A stretch of DNA of 64,000 nt. It comes from Dendrocalamus latiflorus (lineage: Eukaryota > Streptophyta > Magnoliopsida > Poales > Poaceae). Positions 40,158 to 53,882 of the stretch are shown piece after piece (within the stretch, counting starts at the first letter, position 1; each line of letters starts with the position of its first letter). A program made the position numbers and the translations under genes. Location of the stretch: positions 28,872,778-28,936,777 of the forward strand of contig CM029654.1 of the NCBI GenBank assembly GCA_017311315.1. Direction: 5' to 3'. The notes under the pieces are model-generated. The model searched no databases. It had not been told where the DNA came from and worked only from the letters and a program-made list of their open reading frames with translations.

Positions 40158-42362
40158 AATTCTTGATGTGGTTGATCTCCCTTATTCCGATTTTTTCCCG
40201 AAGTTCTTGAAAACGAACTCGGCCAAGTGACTTTGTGAAAATGTCTGCAAGTTGATTCTCCGTTCTGACATACTCAAGAACAATCTTGCCTTTATCAATG
40301 CAATGTCGGATGAAATGAAACCAGACATCCATGTGCTTGCTCCTGTCATGAAAAACAGGGTTTTTACACAGAGCAATAGCTGACCGATTGTTCAATTTCA
40401 GCTTTGCATGTGCAGTCTTCTCATGCTTCAGGTCGCCTATTAGCTGACTGAACCATATCCCCTGGCAAGCTGCAGTTGTTGCGGCAATATACTCCGCCTC
40501 ACAAGAAGAGAGTGCAACAACCCTTTGCTTCTGTGATTGCCATCCAATCGGACTTTCTCCAAAGAAGAAAATTACCCATGTGGTGCTTTTCCTATCATCA
40601 GTATCTCCTCCCAGATCACTGTCGTTGAACCCGATCAGACTTGGATCCTTGCCTTCTTGCTTGGAGTAGACACACCCAAAATTCAGTGTACCTGCTACAT
40701 ATCTGAGTATGTGCTTGACTGCCATAAGATGGTCTTGCCTGGGATCTTCCATAAACCTGCTCACATATCCAACTGCAAAGGATATATCAGGACGTGTATG
40801 CACGAGATACCTTAAGCTCCCGACAATGCTACGGTAGACAGTGGAATCTACTGCAGGTTCTTCACTATTCCTTGATAGTTTCAGGCGAGGTTCCATGGGT
40901 ACTGCACATGGATTACATCCTGCAAGTCCAGCCTTTTCTAGCAACCTTTTGGCGTATGCATATTGGTTCAAAGTGATGCAGCCAGCCTTTTGCTGAACTT
41001 CGACGCCTAGGTAATAACTCAGCAGCCCCAAATCGGTCATTTTGAACTTTTTCTTCATTTCTGTCTTGAAACTGTTTACAGCTACTGGATTTGCACCTGT
41101 TATCACCAGATTATCAATATATACTCCAACTAGAAGCATATTACCTTTTGATCCTTGCGTATAAATGCCATGTTCTGACACACTCCTGGTGAACCGAGTG
41201 AGGACAAGGTATGATCCAATTTAGCATTCCAAGCCCTCGGTGCTTGCTTTAGCCCATACATCGCTTTATGATGTCGCAATACCTTGTGCTGCTGTTTGTC
41301 TTCGACAAAACCTGGAGGTTGAACAACATACACCTCCTCTTCCAATTCCCCGTTCAAAAATGCTGACTTCACGTCCATGTGATGGACCATCCAACCTTCT
41401 TGCGCTGCCATTGCAAACATCAACCTTACAGACTCCATATGGGCGACAGGAGAGAATACCTCATCAAAGTTGACGCCATATTGTTGGATGTAGCCCTTCG
41501 CGACAAGACGAGCTTTGTGTTTAACCACAGCCCCGGTCTCATCACATTTCAGTTTAAACACCCATTTCAAGCCTATTGCCTGATGCCCTAATGGCAAATC
41601 CACCAAACTCCAAGTCCCATTGCTCTCAATGGCTTGCATTTCTTCTACCATCGCTTGTCTCCAGGATTGATGCTGTTGAGCTTCAACAAATGAGGTCGGT
41701 TCCTCAGCCACCATCAAATGCAACTCTACCACTGGGTGTGAGGTAGCCAGCACATTTTCTACCATGCCAAAACGTGGTAGCACTTCTTCATCATCAACCG
41801 TGGCAAGAGCTTCAGTGGTGGGGGAAACAAATTCAACAGCGATTGTCGTGGCTACCGGAGTTTGGCTCCCAGATGCTGACGGGCTGCTTTGTCCAGGTAT
41901 CCCTCCTCCAGCCTGGTCAGTATCTTCTACATTTTCCAAAGGCTCTTCCTGATACTCAATGACAAAATCCCCGGTGCTGAAAGACATTTGATCCGTGGAC
42001 GTTCTTGCCCAGTCCCAGCTCATGTCCTCATCAAATACCACATCATGTGTCACATGAACATGATTTGTGGCAGGATCATACACCCTGTATCCCTTGGTCC
42101 CGGCTGAATAACCGATGAAAACCGTTGGAGTGCTGCGGTCGTCAAGCTTCCCTTGCGTTGGCTTCATGTTCTTCACATGCGCAACACATCCAAAGGTCCG
42201 GAGATAGTGTACTGCTGGTTTGCGCCCGTGCCATGCCTCAAACGGAGTTCGCCCATTGAGACTCTTTGTTAGAGAACGGTTGGGAAGATAAGCTGCTGTG
42301 ACAACCGCCTCTCCCCAAAATTCTGTCGGCACCTTCATTGCCTTTAGAAGACATCTTGCCAT
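40156..42362 (-). pseudogene. Reverse transcriptase and RNase H (element D)
   Basis: Minus strand. The integrase C-terminal part (MARCLLKAMKVPTEFWGEAV, FEAWHGRKPAVHYLRTFGCV) leads into RT (NGTWSLVDLPLGH, KWVFKLKCDETG, HMDVKSAFLNGELEEEVYV, AMYGLKQAPRAW). A frameshift near 41160 follows. The active site then reads VGVYIDNLVITG, so the second Asp of the usual YVDD is Asn. RNase H (RFMEDPRQDHL, DRKSTTW, SSCEAEYIAATTAACQGIW, FHDRSKHMDV, TENQLADIFTKSL) runs to the stop at 40156. Confidence 0.9.
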
Positions 42363-42380
42363 GCCGACAATCGTCTGATT

Positions 42381-42947
42381 TCACCTTTCAAATACGCCGT
42401 TCTGTTGTGGCGTGTGCGGCGCAGAATAGTGCCGCTCAATGCCGAGACTCTTGCAGTACTCCTCGAATTGAGTCGAGGTAAATTCACCCCCGTTATCTGT
42501 GCGGAGGACCCGCAGTTTCCTCCCGGTCTGGTTTTCAGCTGCTGCTTGCACACGTTTGATTGCCGCCGGTGCCTCACTCTTCGGCGTCAACAACTCCAAC
42601 CACATGTAGCGGCTGAAATCGTCAACTAACAAGAGAAAGTACCGTCGGCCTCCATGAGTAGCTAGGGTGATTGGGCCGCACAAATCCCCGTGCACCAGGC
42701 CCAGACGACCCTCTGCGCAAAACTTCACTTTTTGTGGAAATGAGCATCTCCTTTGCTTCCCAGCGAGACAGGCCTTGCACAGCTGATTAGCATGCTTCAG
42801 GAGTGGCATGCCGAGCACCATGTCTCGCCGTGCCAGCATGTTCAGACTGTCGAAGTTGAGATGGCCATACCGAGCATGCCATCGCCACGCCATGTCTCCC
42901 TTCTGCGCCAATAGACACACTGGTCGTGCCACTTCGAGCTGCATCAC
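42381..42947 (-). pseudogene. Integrase (element D)
   Basis: Minus strand, 188 codons: HARYGHLNFDSLNML and CKACLAGKQRRCSFP (zinc-binding), VHGDLCGPI, LRTDNGGEFTSTQFEEY and TPQQNGVFER with the catalytic Asp, Asp and Glu. It stops at a TGA (42378-42380 region) directly after NGVFER, where CGA to TGA is the simplest origin, and then continues in the same frame at 42362. Confidence 0.88.
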
Positions 42948-43258
42948 GTAGAGGTGATTTGGCCCCCCGTCTCACTTTAACCAGTAATCGATGTTGATTG
43001 TCCCAGATCATCAGAACTCCGTGCTCAATCTCCACCTTCGCGCCATTCTCATCGAGTTGTCCTACGCTGAGAATGTTGGCACGAAGATCTGGGATGTAAT
43101 AGACACCTGTAAGTGCCCGCTGTGCACCCCCATGGCCGGTAAGCAGCACCGTGCTGATGCCTCAGATGTCAACATGTGAGCCATCCCCAAATTTGACGGA
43201 GCCAGTCACGCCGGTCTCGAGCTCTGCGAAAAGCTCCTTCCGCCCTGTCATGTGGTTC
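42787..43258 (-). pseudogene. Protease C-terminal part and pre-integrase region (element D)
   Basis: Begins at the element C junction with NHMTGRKELFAELETG, the second half of the copia protease motif, and continues with VTGSVKFGDGS, a YYIPDLRANILSVGQL block and a tail. A stop near 43150 and a frameshift near 42950 interrupt it. The first half of the motif (WFVDTGATN) is at 60353-60390, on the other side of C. Confidence 0.85.
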
Positions 43259-44973
43259 TGAGAGACCATGTGGTCGTGACTCCATGTGAATGATGAGTAA
43301 TTGACAAAGGTTTAGGATAGTCGAGTTTGGATTGTGTGGTCGGACCATGTCGTTGCAGGGTGCAATGGGCTAGGTCGGACTTTGGTCAAACTTGGTCGTA
43401 TGGGTTTAGGACGCCTATTCTTGGTTTCGACAGGTTTGGACTTCATCTGTGGTAAGTGTGATGGTATTTACGCTTTCATGTATCGAGCGGTGCTATTTGA
43501 CGTGTTTCTTGTCTGTGTGACTGCAGGACGTCGAGCTGGAGTCGTGGCGAGACACGGTGGACCGGACTAGGCGCAGGTGGCGCTGAGGTCAGAACGGTCG
43601 GGATGTGTCGAAGACGACGTGGACTCGAGGTGGTTGCGAGGCGTGCGAGGCAAGGAGCGCGGAAGCTTCCCGGAAGGTGCAGGAGGGGCGAAACAGGAAT
43701 TTCGCAAGGCTGCACAAGCGGGAGCGGGCTCCGTTGGACGTAGCGGGCGTAACGGGGCGGAGACCCGTTAGCCAAGCGCTATAAAAGGAGAGGAGGGGCT
43801 GCATGCCCACTTGAGCACTTGAGGAGAATTAGGGTTTGCTAGAGTCAAAAGAGGCTTTGGGAGTTTGTTTTGGCTTTAGGCTTTAGTGGGTGAGAGTGGT
43901 TGGAGAGGCAGAGTGTGCTCCCTCTGTCCCCTTCGATGGGTTCTAGATAGAACAGAGTGTTCTTCTCCCTTCCTAAGCATGTATGGGTTGTGTTCTTGAG
44001 GTCTAGGGAGAGGGAGAGGATGAGTTGAGGATCTTGTAATCATTCCTCTTGTATCAATCATGTATCTCCTTTCCTCTCTATCAATATGAGATGGTTTTGG
44101 CTGAATTTGATCAAGTCTCAGGCCCTCTGTGGTTTTTGCCCTTCGATGGTTTCTAGGCTTGATTTTTGACCTTTTTGAGGTTCTTGTTCTTTCTTGCTGG
44201 GAAGGCCCAAAATGGGTTGCTCTATGTTGGGATGATGCCTCAAGATTATTTGATCAAGTTTCCCAAGAGCAAACTTCATTTTAATTTCATATTTCATTTT
44301 TGAGCCTCCCCTGTTCATGTGTTGCCTTCCTAGGTTTTGGTGCTGTTCTTGATTCCCTTGTTGAGATGGCTTGAAATTTGGTATGAAGAGTCCAGAGGCT
44401 ATTAATTAGCTACCCTCAAAATTTCATAGCCAAAGGATCAACGGTTGGGGAGTAATTTGGTTTTTGGCTCGGTTCTTGCAAGATTTCAGATTTTTACCCA
44501 AATCTGAAATTCTTGTTTCTTGGAGGGGTTTTCTTGAAATTGGCTCTTGGCTTAGTCTTCTGGGAGTGTTCCCTAGCTATCCTCAAAGTTTCCCAAGCCA
44601 AGAATCCAAGAATCATTGCGAATCTCTCAGTTTTCAGAAAATCCCGTTTGATGTTTTTCTCGAGAGGTACTACCGCTCCTGGAGAGGTACTACCGCTCCT
44701 GGAGAGGTACTACCGCTCGGACCAGCGGTACTACCGCTCAGCGGTACTACCGCCCGTCTCAGCGGTACTACCGCTTGAGGCCAGAATTTTCCCGATTTGA
44801 TTTTTCTCGCTTGTTGGTCTCTGTATTTGTGTTTTTCCTGCTGCTGGGGTGTCTTGTGAGCACTGGTCTTCTACCTTCATAGCTCCCATAGCTATTGGAG
44901 AAGAAGATACGTGTTGGGGGCGATTTTTAGAAAGCGACATTCACCCCCCCTCTGTCGCCATTTTGGTCCTACA
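43259..44973 (+). repeat. Element C 5' LTR
   Basis: 1715 bp. It contains the TATA box and a tandem GGTACTACCGCT cluster at 44665-44775, with a copy-number difference from the 3' LTR (60050-60155). Confidence 0.93.
43780..43787 (+). promoter_or_regulatory. TATA box of element C LTR
   Basis: TATAAAAG in the context GCGCTATAAAAGGAGAGG, a canonical plant TATA box. The identical copy in the 3' LTR is at 59162-59169. Transcription would start about 30 nt downstream, inside the LTR. Confidence 0.7.
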
Positions 44974-44975
44974 AT

Positions 44976-44990
44976 TGGTATCAGAGCCGG
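44976..44990 (+). other. Element C primer binding site
   Basis: TGGTATCAGAGCCGG lies two bases after the 5' LTR and matches initiator Met tRNA. Confidence 0.92.
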
Positions 44991-45029
44991 TTAGCTCTAA
45001 TCCATAGATCTTAACCGGTCTCAAGAGCC

Positions 45030-47950
45030 ATGGCGACGGACAAGTACTCGACCAAGCCGCCCGTCTTTGATGGCATCGATTACCCTTTCTGGAAGAGCCG
45101 AATGGAAACATACATCCAGGCTCAGGGTTATGCCATCTGGCGGAAGGTGAAGGTCAGGTATGCTGTTCCTGCCGATGAGAACATCAATGTGGCAAACATG
45201 CCCAATGTTGAGGCAAATGCGAAGGCAAGGAACATCATTATCCAGGGCTTGAGCAGAAGCGAATTCGATCGCATCTCTCACCTGTCGTCCGCCTACGACA
45301 TCTGGGTGACCCTCGACGCATACCATGAGGGCACCACCCAGATCAAGACGGTTCGACAGGACCAGTTCAAGCAAAAATACAACAAATTCGAGATGCTTGC
45401 TGGTGAGTCCCTCGATGAGTGCTTTGCGCGCTTCCACAAGATCTTGAGCAACCTCCGAGCGGTCGGTCTGACATACCCCGACTCGGACAACGCTCGTCAG
45501 ATGCTCGCGACACTTGATCTGCGTGTTTGGGAGATGAAAGTGACCACCATCAAGGACACGACAGACCTCTCGACCTTGACTCTTGATGCGCTGTAATCGC
45601 GCCTCAAGACTCACGAGATTGACGTTGTCTCTCGTAGGTCGAAGTCACAGTCGATGGCTTTGGTCACTGATCCCACGTTGGCTCCTGGTTCCTCTTCTTC
45701 TAGTTCTCTTTGCGGTTTCTCCCTTGCTGCTCTCTGTGACATAACTGATGATCAGTTAGAGCAGCTTGCGGATGATCAGCTGGCCCTCCTTGCTCGAAGA
45801 TTCTCCCATGCTTACAAGGGGAGGAGGGACAGAAAGAGAGGAGGACCCATGATTTGCTTCGAGTGTGGTGGCCCCAACCACATTCGGCAAACTGCCCCAA
45901 GCTGGAGAAGGGCAAGAACGACTACGGCGGTTCGGGCAAGATCGACTACACCGACAAGAACCGCAACAAGAAGCCTCCAGCTCAGACGCCGGGAAAGAAG
46001 AAGTTCCGCAACTTCGGGAAGGCCAAGAAGCTCTTCCACCGCGTCCTCACCGCCTTCGACGACCTCGACCTCAGCGAGGTGGAGGGATGGAGCGACGACG
46101 ACGGGACGGGTGACCAAGAGCCCAAGGATGGCGGCGACGACTTCTCCGGCATGTGCTTCATGGCCCTCGAGGGCGAACTGAGCGACAACGAGTTGTACTC
46201 CGACTCGGACGAGGTATGCCCCACCTACGACCAGCTCAATCATGCCTTTCTTAAGCTAGGTGGTTTTCATGCTAGAGCTAGGGCTAGGTGTACCGAGTTA
46301 GAGAAGGAAGTAGATAGACTATCACGGGAGCTTACTTCACTTACATCTGCTCCCTCCCGTGATGATTGTGATACTTGTTGTGCTCTGTTGGATGACATGG
46401 AGAAACTAAGGACCTCGCATGATAGTGTGTCCTCCGAGCTTGATACTGTTAAGGTGGAGAATGTTAGTTTGCTTACTGAGTTAGAGTTGAGTAGGATGGC
46501 TGTTACCCTTCTTACTACTGATGAGACTACTTCTCTCACCTCATGTGAGGTTAAGGACATTGCTGTTAGAGGACCTTATGCCATGCTCCTTGATCTGCCC
46601 GAATCTTGTGAAACTTGCAATAACTTAAAGATGAACTTAAAACGGGCAGATCATAAAATTGCTGAACTACAAGCTTCTTTACTTGAGCCAATTGATTCAT
46701 GCTTGAACTGTCCTAAGTTAACTGCTGAACTTGAAGCTGTCTCCAAACAGTTTCAAGATATGATTGATCATGATAGGAAGTTGGCTCAGTATGCTTCTAA
46801 GGATCCTGTTAGCTCACCATGCAAAAATTGTGATAAACTAAAAATTGACTTGATTGCATTGGATGAGAAATGTGTGAAGCTAACTAAGGACCTATTAGAG
46901 AAGCAACCTTCTGCTTGTATTGTCTGTGCTGAGAAGGGGGAGAAGCCCCAGGGTAAGGTAGAGACGCCTAGCGACGTGAACCAACCTGCTAGCAGTAGGA
47001 CTGTCCATTTTGAGTCGGCTGTGCGTGCACAAGCCAGTCGTACCTCTGCTGTTGGTTCTTCATCTGTTCCCTTACCTACTGCTGTTCCCTCTTCCCCCTG
47101 CTCTTCTTGCACCTCTCTCCTTTGGGAGTGTCAGTATCTTATGAACACACTCGAGAGGTTTGTAGGAGGCAAGAAGAAGCTTAATCTTATTCTGGACCAA
47201 TCTAAAATTTGCAAATTTAATCAAGGTCTAGGATATGATTTTTATGAGGACATTAGGAAGCATCCACCTGCTATTCTCAGACCCATAGTAGGAGGTGCGA
47301 TCGAGGTTGAGCCCAGGTCTGATGAGGTCAAATTCAAATCAGCGGGCTTTGTCCAAGGGATATCTGACAGCAAGGTGATTCCACCTGCTGCTTCGGCCTC
47401 TCAGAAGCCGAAGCCCTCTCGTGCTACTTCCACCTCTCAGAAGGTGAAGTACCACTGCACCTTCTGTCAGAAGGATGGACACACAGTCGATCGATGCTTC
47501 AGGCGCGCCAAGATCGCGCGTAGAGACCGTGTTGAGTCCCTTAGGGGAATTCAGGGTCAGCCCCAAATCCTGAGTGCACCTAAGACCAACACGAGGTCTA
47601 GGCTTGCTCTAGCTGATGGGTTTGGGCAGCATCGAGGACTTGGTTTTTCTGAGTCTTCTGGTTTTCGTCCTCATGCTGCTCTTGGTCGTTACTTCCGCCG
47701 TCCTGAGGGTAGATCTCGTTTCATCCATCGAGATAGCTACCCGCGGTGTGATCAGCATGTTGCCGGTGTTCCGACTCGCTCTCCCGTAGCAGTCGGACCC
47801 CGCAACAGCTTCAGGTCTGCTCACAGACCTTCTGCTGTGAGTGACAGAGAGTGTAGGGTAGATAGAGGTCAGTCGTGCTTGACTACTTCATCTGCTCGAC
47901 GTGTTGTTCAGTATTGGGTGCCAAAATCTCTTGATTTATCCCAGTACTGA
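45030..47950 (+). pseudogene. Gag with coiled-coil extension (element C)
   Basis: ATG at 45030. First block (188 codons): PVFDGIDYPFWKSRMETYIQ, SSAYDIWVTLDAYHEGT, a FKQKYNKFEML stretch and a DSDNARQMLATL helix. It is stopped by TAA at 45594-45596 and the same frame then continues. A CCHC knuckle begins CFECGGPNHIR near 45860 and is broken by a one-base frameshift (~45890). The other frame then runs unbroken to 47950: an acidic segment, a long coiled-coil region with CxxC pairs (ELEKEVDRLSRELTSL, CETCNNLK, CLNCPKL, CKNCDKLK) and a second knuckle (CTFCQKDGHTVDRC, about 47460). It ends at TGA 47948-47950, directly in frame with pol. Long, repetitive Gags like this are usual in grass Sireviruses. 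Confidence 0.85.
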
Positions 47951-47965
47951 GACTTTACTCTCTGT

Positions 47966-50504
47966 TTGACTCAGGTTCGCCGGGCAGGAAAGGGAAAGGT
48001 TTGGCTTGTAGACTCCGGGTGCTCACGACACATGACCGGAGATTCTCGTTGGTTTTCTTCCCTTGCCCGTGCTCCAGGTGATGAGACGATCACCTTCGGA
48101 GATGCTTCATCTGGGCGCGTCATTAATGATTCTTTCATCTTGAAAGATGTAGCCTTGGTTAGTAAGCTGCAGTATAATTTGCTCTCAGTCTCTCAGCTTA
48201 CCGATGACGGTTTCGAGGTGAGCTTTAAGAAAAACAATTGCAAAATTCTTGATTCTTCGGGTAGTCTGGTTTACGGGATTTCTCGTTTTGGGAGGATCTT
48301 TCGTGCTGATTTTTCTGAGTCTTCTGGTGATCCTCTCAGGTGTTTAGTTGCTTCTGAGTCCCGTGACCTTTCCTTCTGGCATAGGAGACTTGATCATATA
48401 GGCTTTGACCATTTGACTCGACTTAGCTGTCACGATCTCATTCGTGGTCTGCCGAAACTCAAGATGGTCAAAGATCTTGTTTGCGCTCCATGCCGGCACG
48501 GCAAGATGGTTGCCGCTTCTCACCCTCCGGTCAGAGTTACTATGACCGATGCACCAGGACAGCTGCTCCATATGGACACAGTTGGACCAGCCCGAGTGCA
48601 GTCAGCAGGAGGGAAGTGGTATGTTCTTGTCGTGGTTGATGACTTCTCGAGGTATTCTTGGGTGTTTTTCTTAGCCTCGAAGGATGAGACGTTTTCACAT
48701 TTCCGAGGTCTTTTCAGTAGGTTTTCTGTTGAGCTCCCAGGTGCCTTACGAGCGATCCGCAGTGACAATGGCATGGAGTTCAAGAACTCCTACTTTGAGA
48801 GGTTCTGCGATGAGACAGGTGTAGAGCATCAGTTCTCCTCTCCGCACGTCCTACAGCAAAATGGCGTTGTGGAGAGAAAGAACCGTACCTTGGTCGAGAT
48901 GGCCAGGACGATGCTTGATGAATACTCTACACCGCGGAAGTTTTGGGCTGAGGCTATACCCACCGCGTGCCATGTCTCAAATCGAGTTTTTCTGAGGGCA
49001 CACTTGCACCGCACTTCTTATGAGTTGAGATATGGGCGAAAGCCCAGCGTCTCTCATTTTCGTGTTTTTGGTTGCAAGTGTTTTATCTTGAAGTCTGGGA
49101 ACCTAGATAAGTTCGAGTCACGTTCCTGTGATGGGATCTTTCTAGGCTACTCGACTTCTTCGCGGGCTTATAGGGTCTGGAACTGCGAGTCTAGCAAAAT
49201 GGTAGAGACCTGTGAGGTGACCTTTGACGAGGCCAGTCCGGGGACTAGGCCTGATATCTCAGGTTCGTTAGAGCAGTCCGAGACCATCTTCGTGGATGAC
49301 GAGGACGATGGAGACGACGGTTGTCTACCTGATCCTATCCCTCATCCACCCCTTGAGGTGCCTTCTTCCACCGCACCTCGAGGCGATCAGCCCTTGCCTT
49401 CTGCTTCCTCTGGAGCTAGTGGCTCTGTCCCTACCTCATCAGCTCATGAGGTAGAGGCCACTTCTTCATCTCATCCTGGACCTCCTAGACATATCCAGAA
49501 AGCTCATCCTTCAGAGCAGATCATTGGAGACCTCTTCGAGCGTGTTACCCGCTCAAAATCTGGCTTGTCTCAATTCTGTCTCCATTCTGCTTTCATTGCC
49601 TCCTTTGAGCCCAAAGATGTTTCTCATGCTTTATCTGATGAGTCTTGGGTCATTGCCATGCATGAGGAGCTAGAAAATTTTGAGAGGAACAAGGTCTGGT
49701 CGCTTGTCGAGCCCCCGCGAGGTCACAATATTATTGGGACTAAGTGGGTGTTCAAGAACAAGCAGAGCGAGGATGGAGTGGTTATTCGGAACAAGGCTAG
49801 ACTGGTAGCTCAGGGGTTCTCCCAGGTTGAGGGTCTAGATTTCGAGGAGACCTTTGCCCCTGTAGCTCGACTTGAGGCCATTAGAATCCTGCTTGCCTTT
49901 GCAGTTTCTAAGGGTTTCAAGCTTTACCAGATGGACGTCAAGAGTGCCTTCCTTAATGGAGTCATTGAGGAAGAAGTCTACGTCAGACAGCCTCCAGGTT
50001 TCGAAAACCCCAAATACCCAAACCATGTCTTCAAGCTTTCCAAAGCGTTGTATGGACTTAAGCAGGCCCCCAGGGCTTGGTATGAGAGGCTTAAGTCCTA
50101 CTTGTTGAGTCATGGGTTTGAAATGGGTAAAGTAGATAAGACCTTGTTTATCCGTAGGCCTGGCAATGACCTTCTGCTCGTCCAGATCTATGTCGATGAC
50201 ATTATCTTTGGCGGCTCCTCCCATGCTCTGGTTTCACAGTTCTCGGATGTCATGAGCACCGAGTTTGAGATGAGTATGATGGGGGAGTTGACCTTCTTCC
50301 TTGGCTTCCAAATCAAGCAGACTCGGGAGGGTACATTTCTTCATCAAGGAAAGTACACTCGTGACCTTCTGAGACGCTTCGACATGAGTGATGGTAAGCC
50401 TGTGTCGACTCCCATGGCTTCTACAGCCTATCTTGACCCAGATGAGGATGGCGAGTCCGTTGATCAGAAGGAGTATCGCAGCATGATTGGTTCCCTCTTG
50501 TACT
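47966..50504 (+). pseudogene. Pol: protease, integrase, RT (element C, 5' part)
   Basis: An open frame of about 846 codons up to the nested solo LTR, in frame with gag and preceded by one stop. Landmarks in order: protease LVDSGCSRHMTG (residues ~14-25), pre-integrase FWHRRLDHIGFDHL (~135), integrase HMDTVGP (~202), IRSDNGMEFKNSYF (~265) and QQNGVVERKNRTLVE (~295), GYSTSSRAYRVW, an acidic Ser/Pro linker, then RT with ALSDESWVIAMHEEL (~555), KARLVAQGFSQVEGLDFEE, MDVKSAFLNGVIEEEVYVRQ, ALYGLKQAPRAW and the active site IYVDDIIFGG (~735). Catalytic residues are intact. It is cut at SLLY (50504) by the solo LTR; the rest resumes at 56304. Confidence 0.9.
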
Positions 50505-53500
50505 GTAGAAGCCCAGATTATACCATCCGGATTCCTCTGTGATTTTACTGCACTATTCCCTGGATCAGTAGATAGTGCTCACAGTTTACAGTTCTGAATA
50601 TCAAAATACATGTCATGCGGAAGCGTAAATGTAATAGTAAACTTACTCATGGGCCGATTAGGCCGAAATCAATAAATTGCAGCAGCGGAAGAACGAAGCA
50701 CACAGGTGGGACCTTCAGGACATGCCCACAGGCAGCCAACTGGAGGTTCACGACCTAGCCCTTGACATCTTCATCTTCTTCGCCAGCATGTCCAGTCGTG
50801 TTGCTGAGGCAAGGTGATCTGATTCCTGATCCTGAATTTTGTCGCAAAAGCGAGCGTGAGCACTCCGACCCCGTGCTCCGCGAGCCAATACACAGAATGC
50901 AAATAAATAGTATGCATGGCTTAACAAAGGAGAGGCTTGGGTTATTTTATTTGCCAAAAATCGCTTTCAGTAGCATTATTACTCTTATTTAATCAAAGTG
51001 TTATTATTGCTACCTGACTCCACACTACTATTGCCAAAATTGACTTAATCCACCGAAAATGCAATTTCTTTATTGACTGCTGTCTAAAACTCCAAACAGC
51101 AAGTGTCATCATTTATTTAATCCACCGATCATACTTTGTATTTTGAATTACTAATAATCCAATCCTGCCATTACTATTCATCAGCTCCTCCCCTCTGAAT
51201 TCTAATAATTCTCTAACATAATTACTTTCAAATCCACCGATATCATTCGCATTCAATCCTTTTCATCATTGATTCAAAACCATAATCCAATAATCAATCT
51301 CATTTTCCATTATCTATCACTAGCTAATCCACAAATATACCTCCATCGAAAATTTAATTTACCAAGATTATAATCCACTAATTGATATGAATCCCCCAAT
51401 CTTCTCAGAAATTCAATTCATCCCTCTAGTAATTGATCATCTCCTATTGACTCCCATTATCACTAATATCTTCCAAGAATTTATATTAATCATTAGTGTA
51501 GTAATCCAGCAATTTACCTTTGCACTCCCTAATTCTCCAAAATCATTGAGCATACTTCCACCAAGAATATCATTGACCAAGTATACGATTCACTATTATA
51601 TATATGCACCAAGAATATCACTAATCAAGAATTATAATCCAAGACTCGTATTATTCCTCTAAATTCCCGAAAATTCAATTAGATCATTTATCTAGCCGAT
51701 CCATTCAACTGGACCCCACTAATTTATTTCTCGCAGAATGCACACTATCATTTCCCATTCCTGATCGACCTGAATCCACCAATACCTTTAAGTGCATACT
51801 ACAAACATCCATCTCCTTTACCCACAACCCTGTTTATTCCACCCATATTTTAGGTTGTAAGATTAGTAATGCCACTATTCGAAATACAATACATAAAATT
51901 TCCTGAGACCTAGCAGCTTTGGAACAAAACATAATGTTCAAGGAATATTAACATGAATTTCCATACATATGGCATCACACCATATGCCTAATATCACCAT
52001 AATTTTTCCATATATACGGCATCACACCGTATAACATCTTTCAGCGTTATAGTCGCTTAACTTACCACTGGGGCGACACCCAGGACAACTCAAATCAGGG
52101 CTTTCCGCTGCCCTCCACTTTTCCATTCCCATTTTCCAAACATTTTTAAATAGAACTAACTCGAGTAAGTTCCCATGTCCGCCCTTGACCGTGGGCACGG
52201 CTATTCGAATAGTTTTGACTCTGCAGAGTTTGTACACTTTCACCACAAGAGATGAATTATCTTTGTTGCCAACATGCTTCCTTAGGCATGAGACCTAGAT
52301 AATTTATCACAAAGCCTTTACCTTACTCCGATCTAGCTAGACACCACCCACGCTGAGGTTTCACCGCTGAAGGGTTACACCACCACAGTCAGAAGCCCCC
52401 TCTTGCGCCGTGCGAGTACAGTACACCCTGTGCCTCACTGTGAGTAAACCAGTACACCCTGGCACCCACTTTCCTCGGTGATATCTGAACTAAACCCTTG
52501 CAAGTTATTCAGCTAGGTCGTACCCATTATAGACTTGTGGTTGTACTGTTTTACATCAGGAGGTCATCACAAGATTCAGTCCTTAGTATTATCTGAGCGG
52601 TTCTACCACACTCCATAATTTGTGCTCCCACCGCACCACATACCAGCCCCCAAGCCATCCGCTCAGATATTAAAGCAAATTGAGAGTTTTGGGAGCATAA
52701 AATAACCATGTCAAAATATACCAGTCATTCCCACCACGACTGCCCAAACCAGTTTCTCATGATTTCAAATGACAATGATGTTTGGACATTTCAGTGCCCC
52801 TGAGTATTTATGCAGTACTAAGCATGGCGTATAATTACGGACTTATTTCCAAAAGTTACTACTATAATTTTACTAGGGTGACAAGGTTCACGTAATCAAA
52901 TATTCCAAAAGAGGTGTAATATTAGCAAAGGTAACAATGGGCATATAACTAGAATCTCAATTAAACATGTATTTGTATATGAAATAACAGCATGCAATTT
53001 GATAATTTAAAACAAAATAATTTGCAGAAAATGTAGGTTCAACATGATCAAAGTATTGACTCGCCTGGCGCGGTTTACCGCGGTCTTGAGTTCACATAAC
53101 GCTTTCTCTTGAGCTTCTGGTCTTTTTCTTCACTTCGCTCTTGATCTTGCGTGATCCTTTGATTCTTCAGGACTCCAATATCTAATTACGTGCTAAACGA
53201 CTGAATACAAATAAAAGCAATTAACTCAAAAGGTCCAAATAAATCCGAATAAACTCAATTTAGTTTTATTATGAGTTAATGGGTGATTTGGGTTATTTGA
53301 GGCAAGGCCGGTGATATAATACGATGACTTGATCTTTTTATTAATAATCTCTTTTATTATTTTTGTATTTATCAAGGAAGTTCCATGAGTTAGGTTAAAC
53401 ATATGAGTTGGTGCAGGAGCTTAGTGTACAAATTTTATCTCTAGGGTATGCATTCCTTGCAACTCAGGTTATGATAAAGGCAAACTGGACTGATGGATGA

Positions 53501-53831
53501 GATCTGTACTTATTCTATAAAATTTTTTTAGTCAAAAATATTATAACACTTGTCCCAAAAGTTAGGTCTAGGAATTTCTTATATTAGAACTTAAGTCTTT
53601 TAAATCATAATTTCCGACAAATCAAGATAACCCACTTTATTCCCTTGACTTTATTTACCTATCTAACAAGGCTTGTTTTATAAGATTGTATTTTAGAATT
53701 TTCTATCTTCACAAGGTCTAACCCTAAAATTTATTTAGCGATGGCATGCTACTGATAACTACTATTTACGTAACTGCATTAGATAGCTTACTTTTAATCT
53801 CCCGATGACCTAAGGGCTTCTTTATAACTAC

Positions 53832-53882
<51 letters not shown>

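Noticed and set aside
45021..45614. 197-codon minus-strand frame opposite gag of element C
   Set aside because: A shadow of the gag coding strand, which has clear Gag landmarks.
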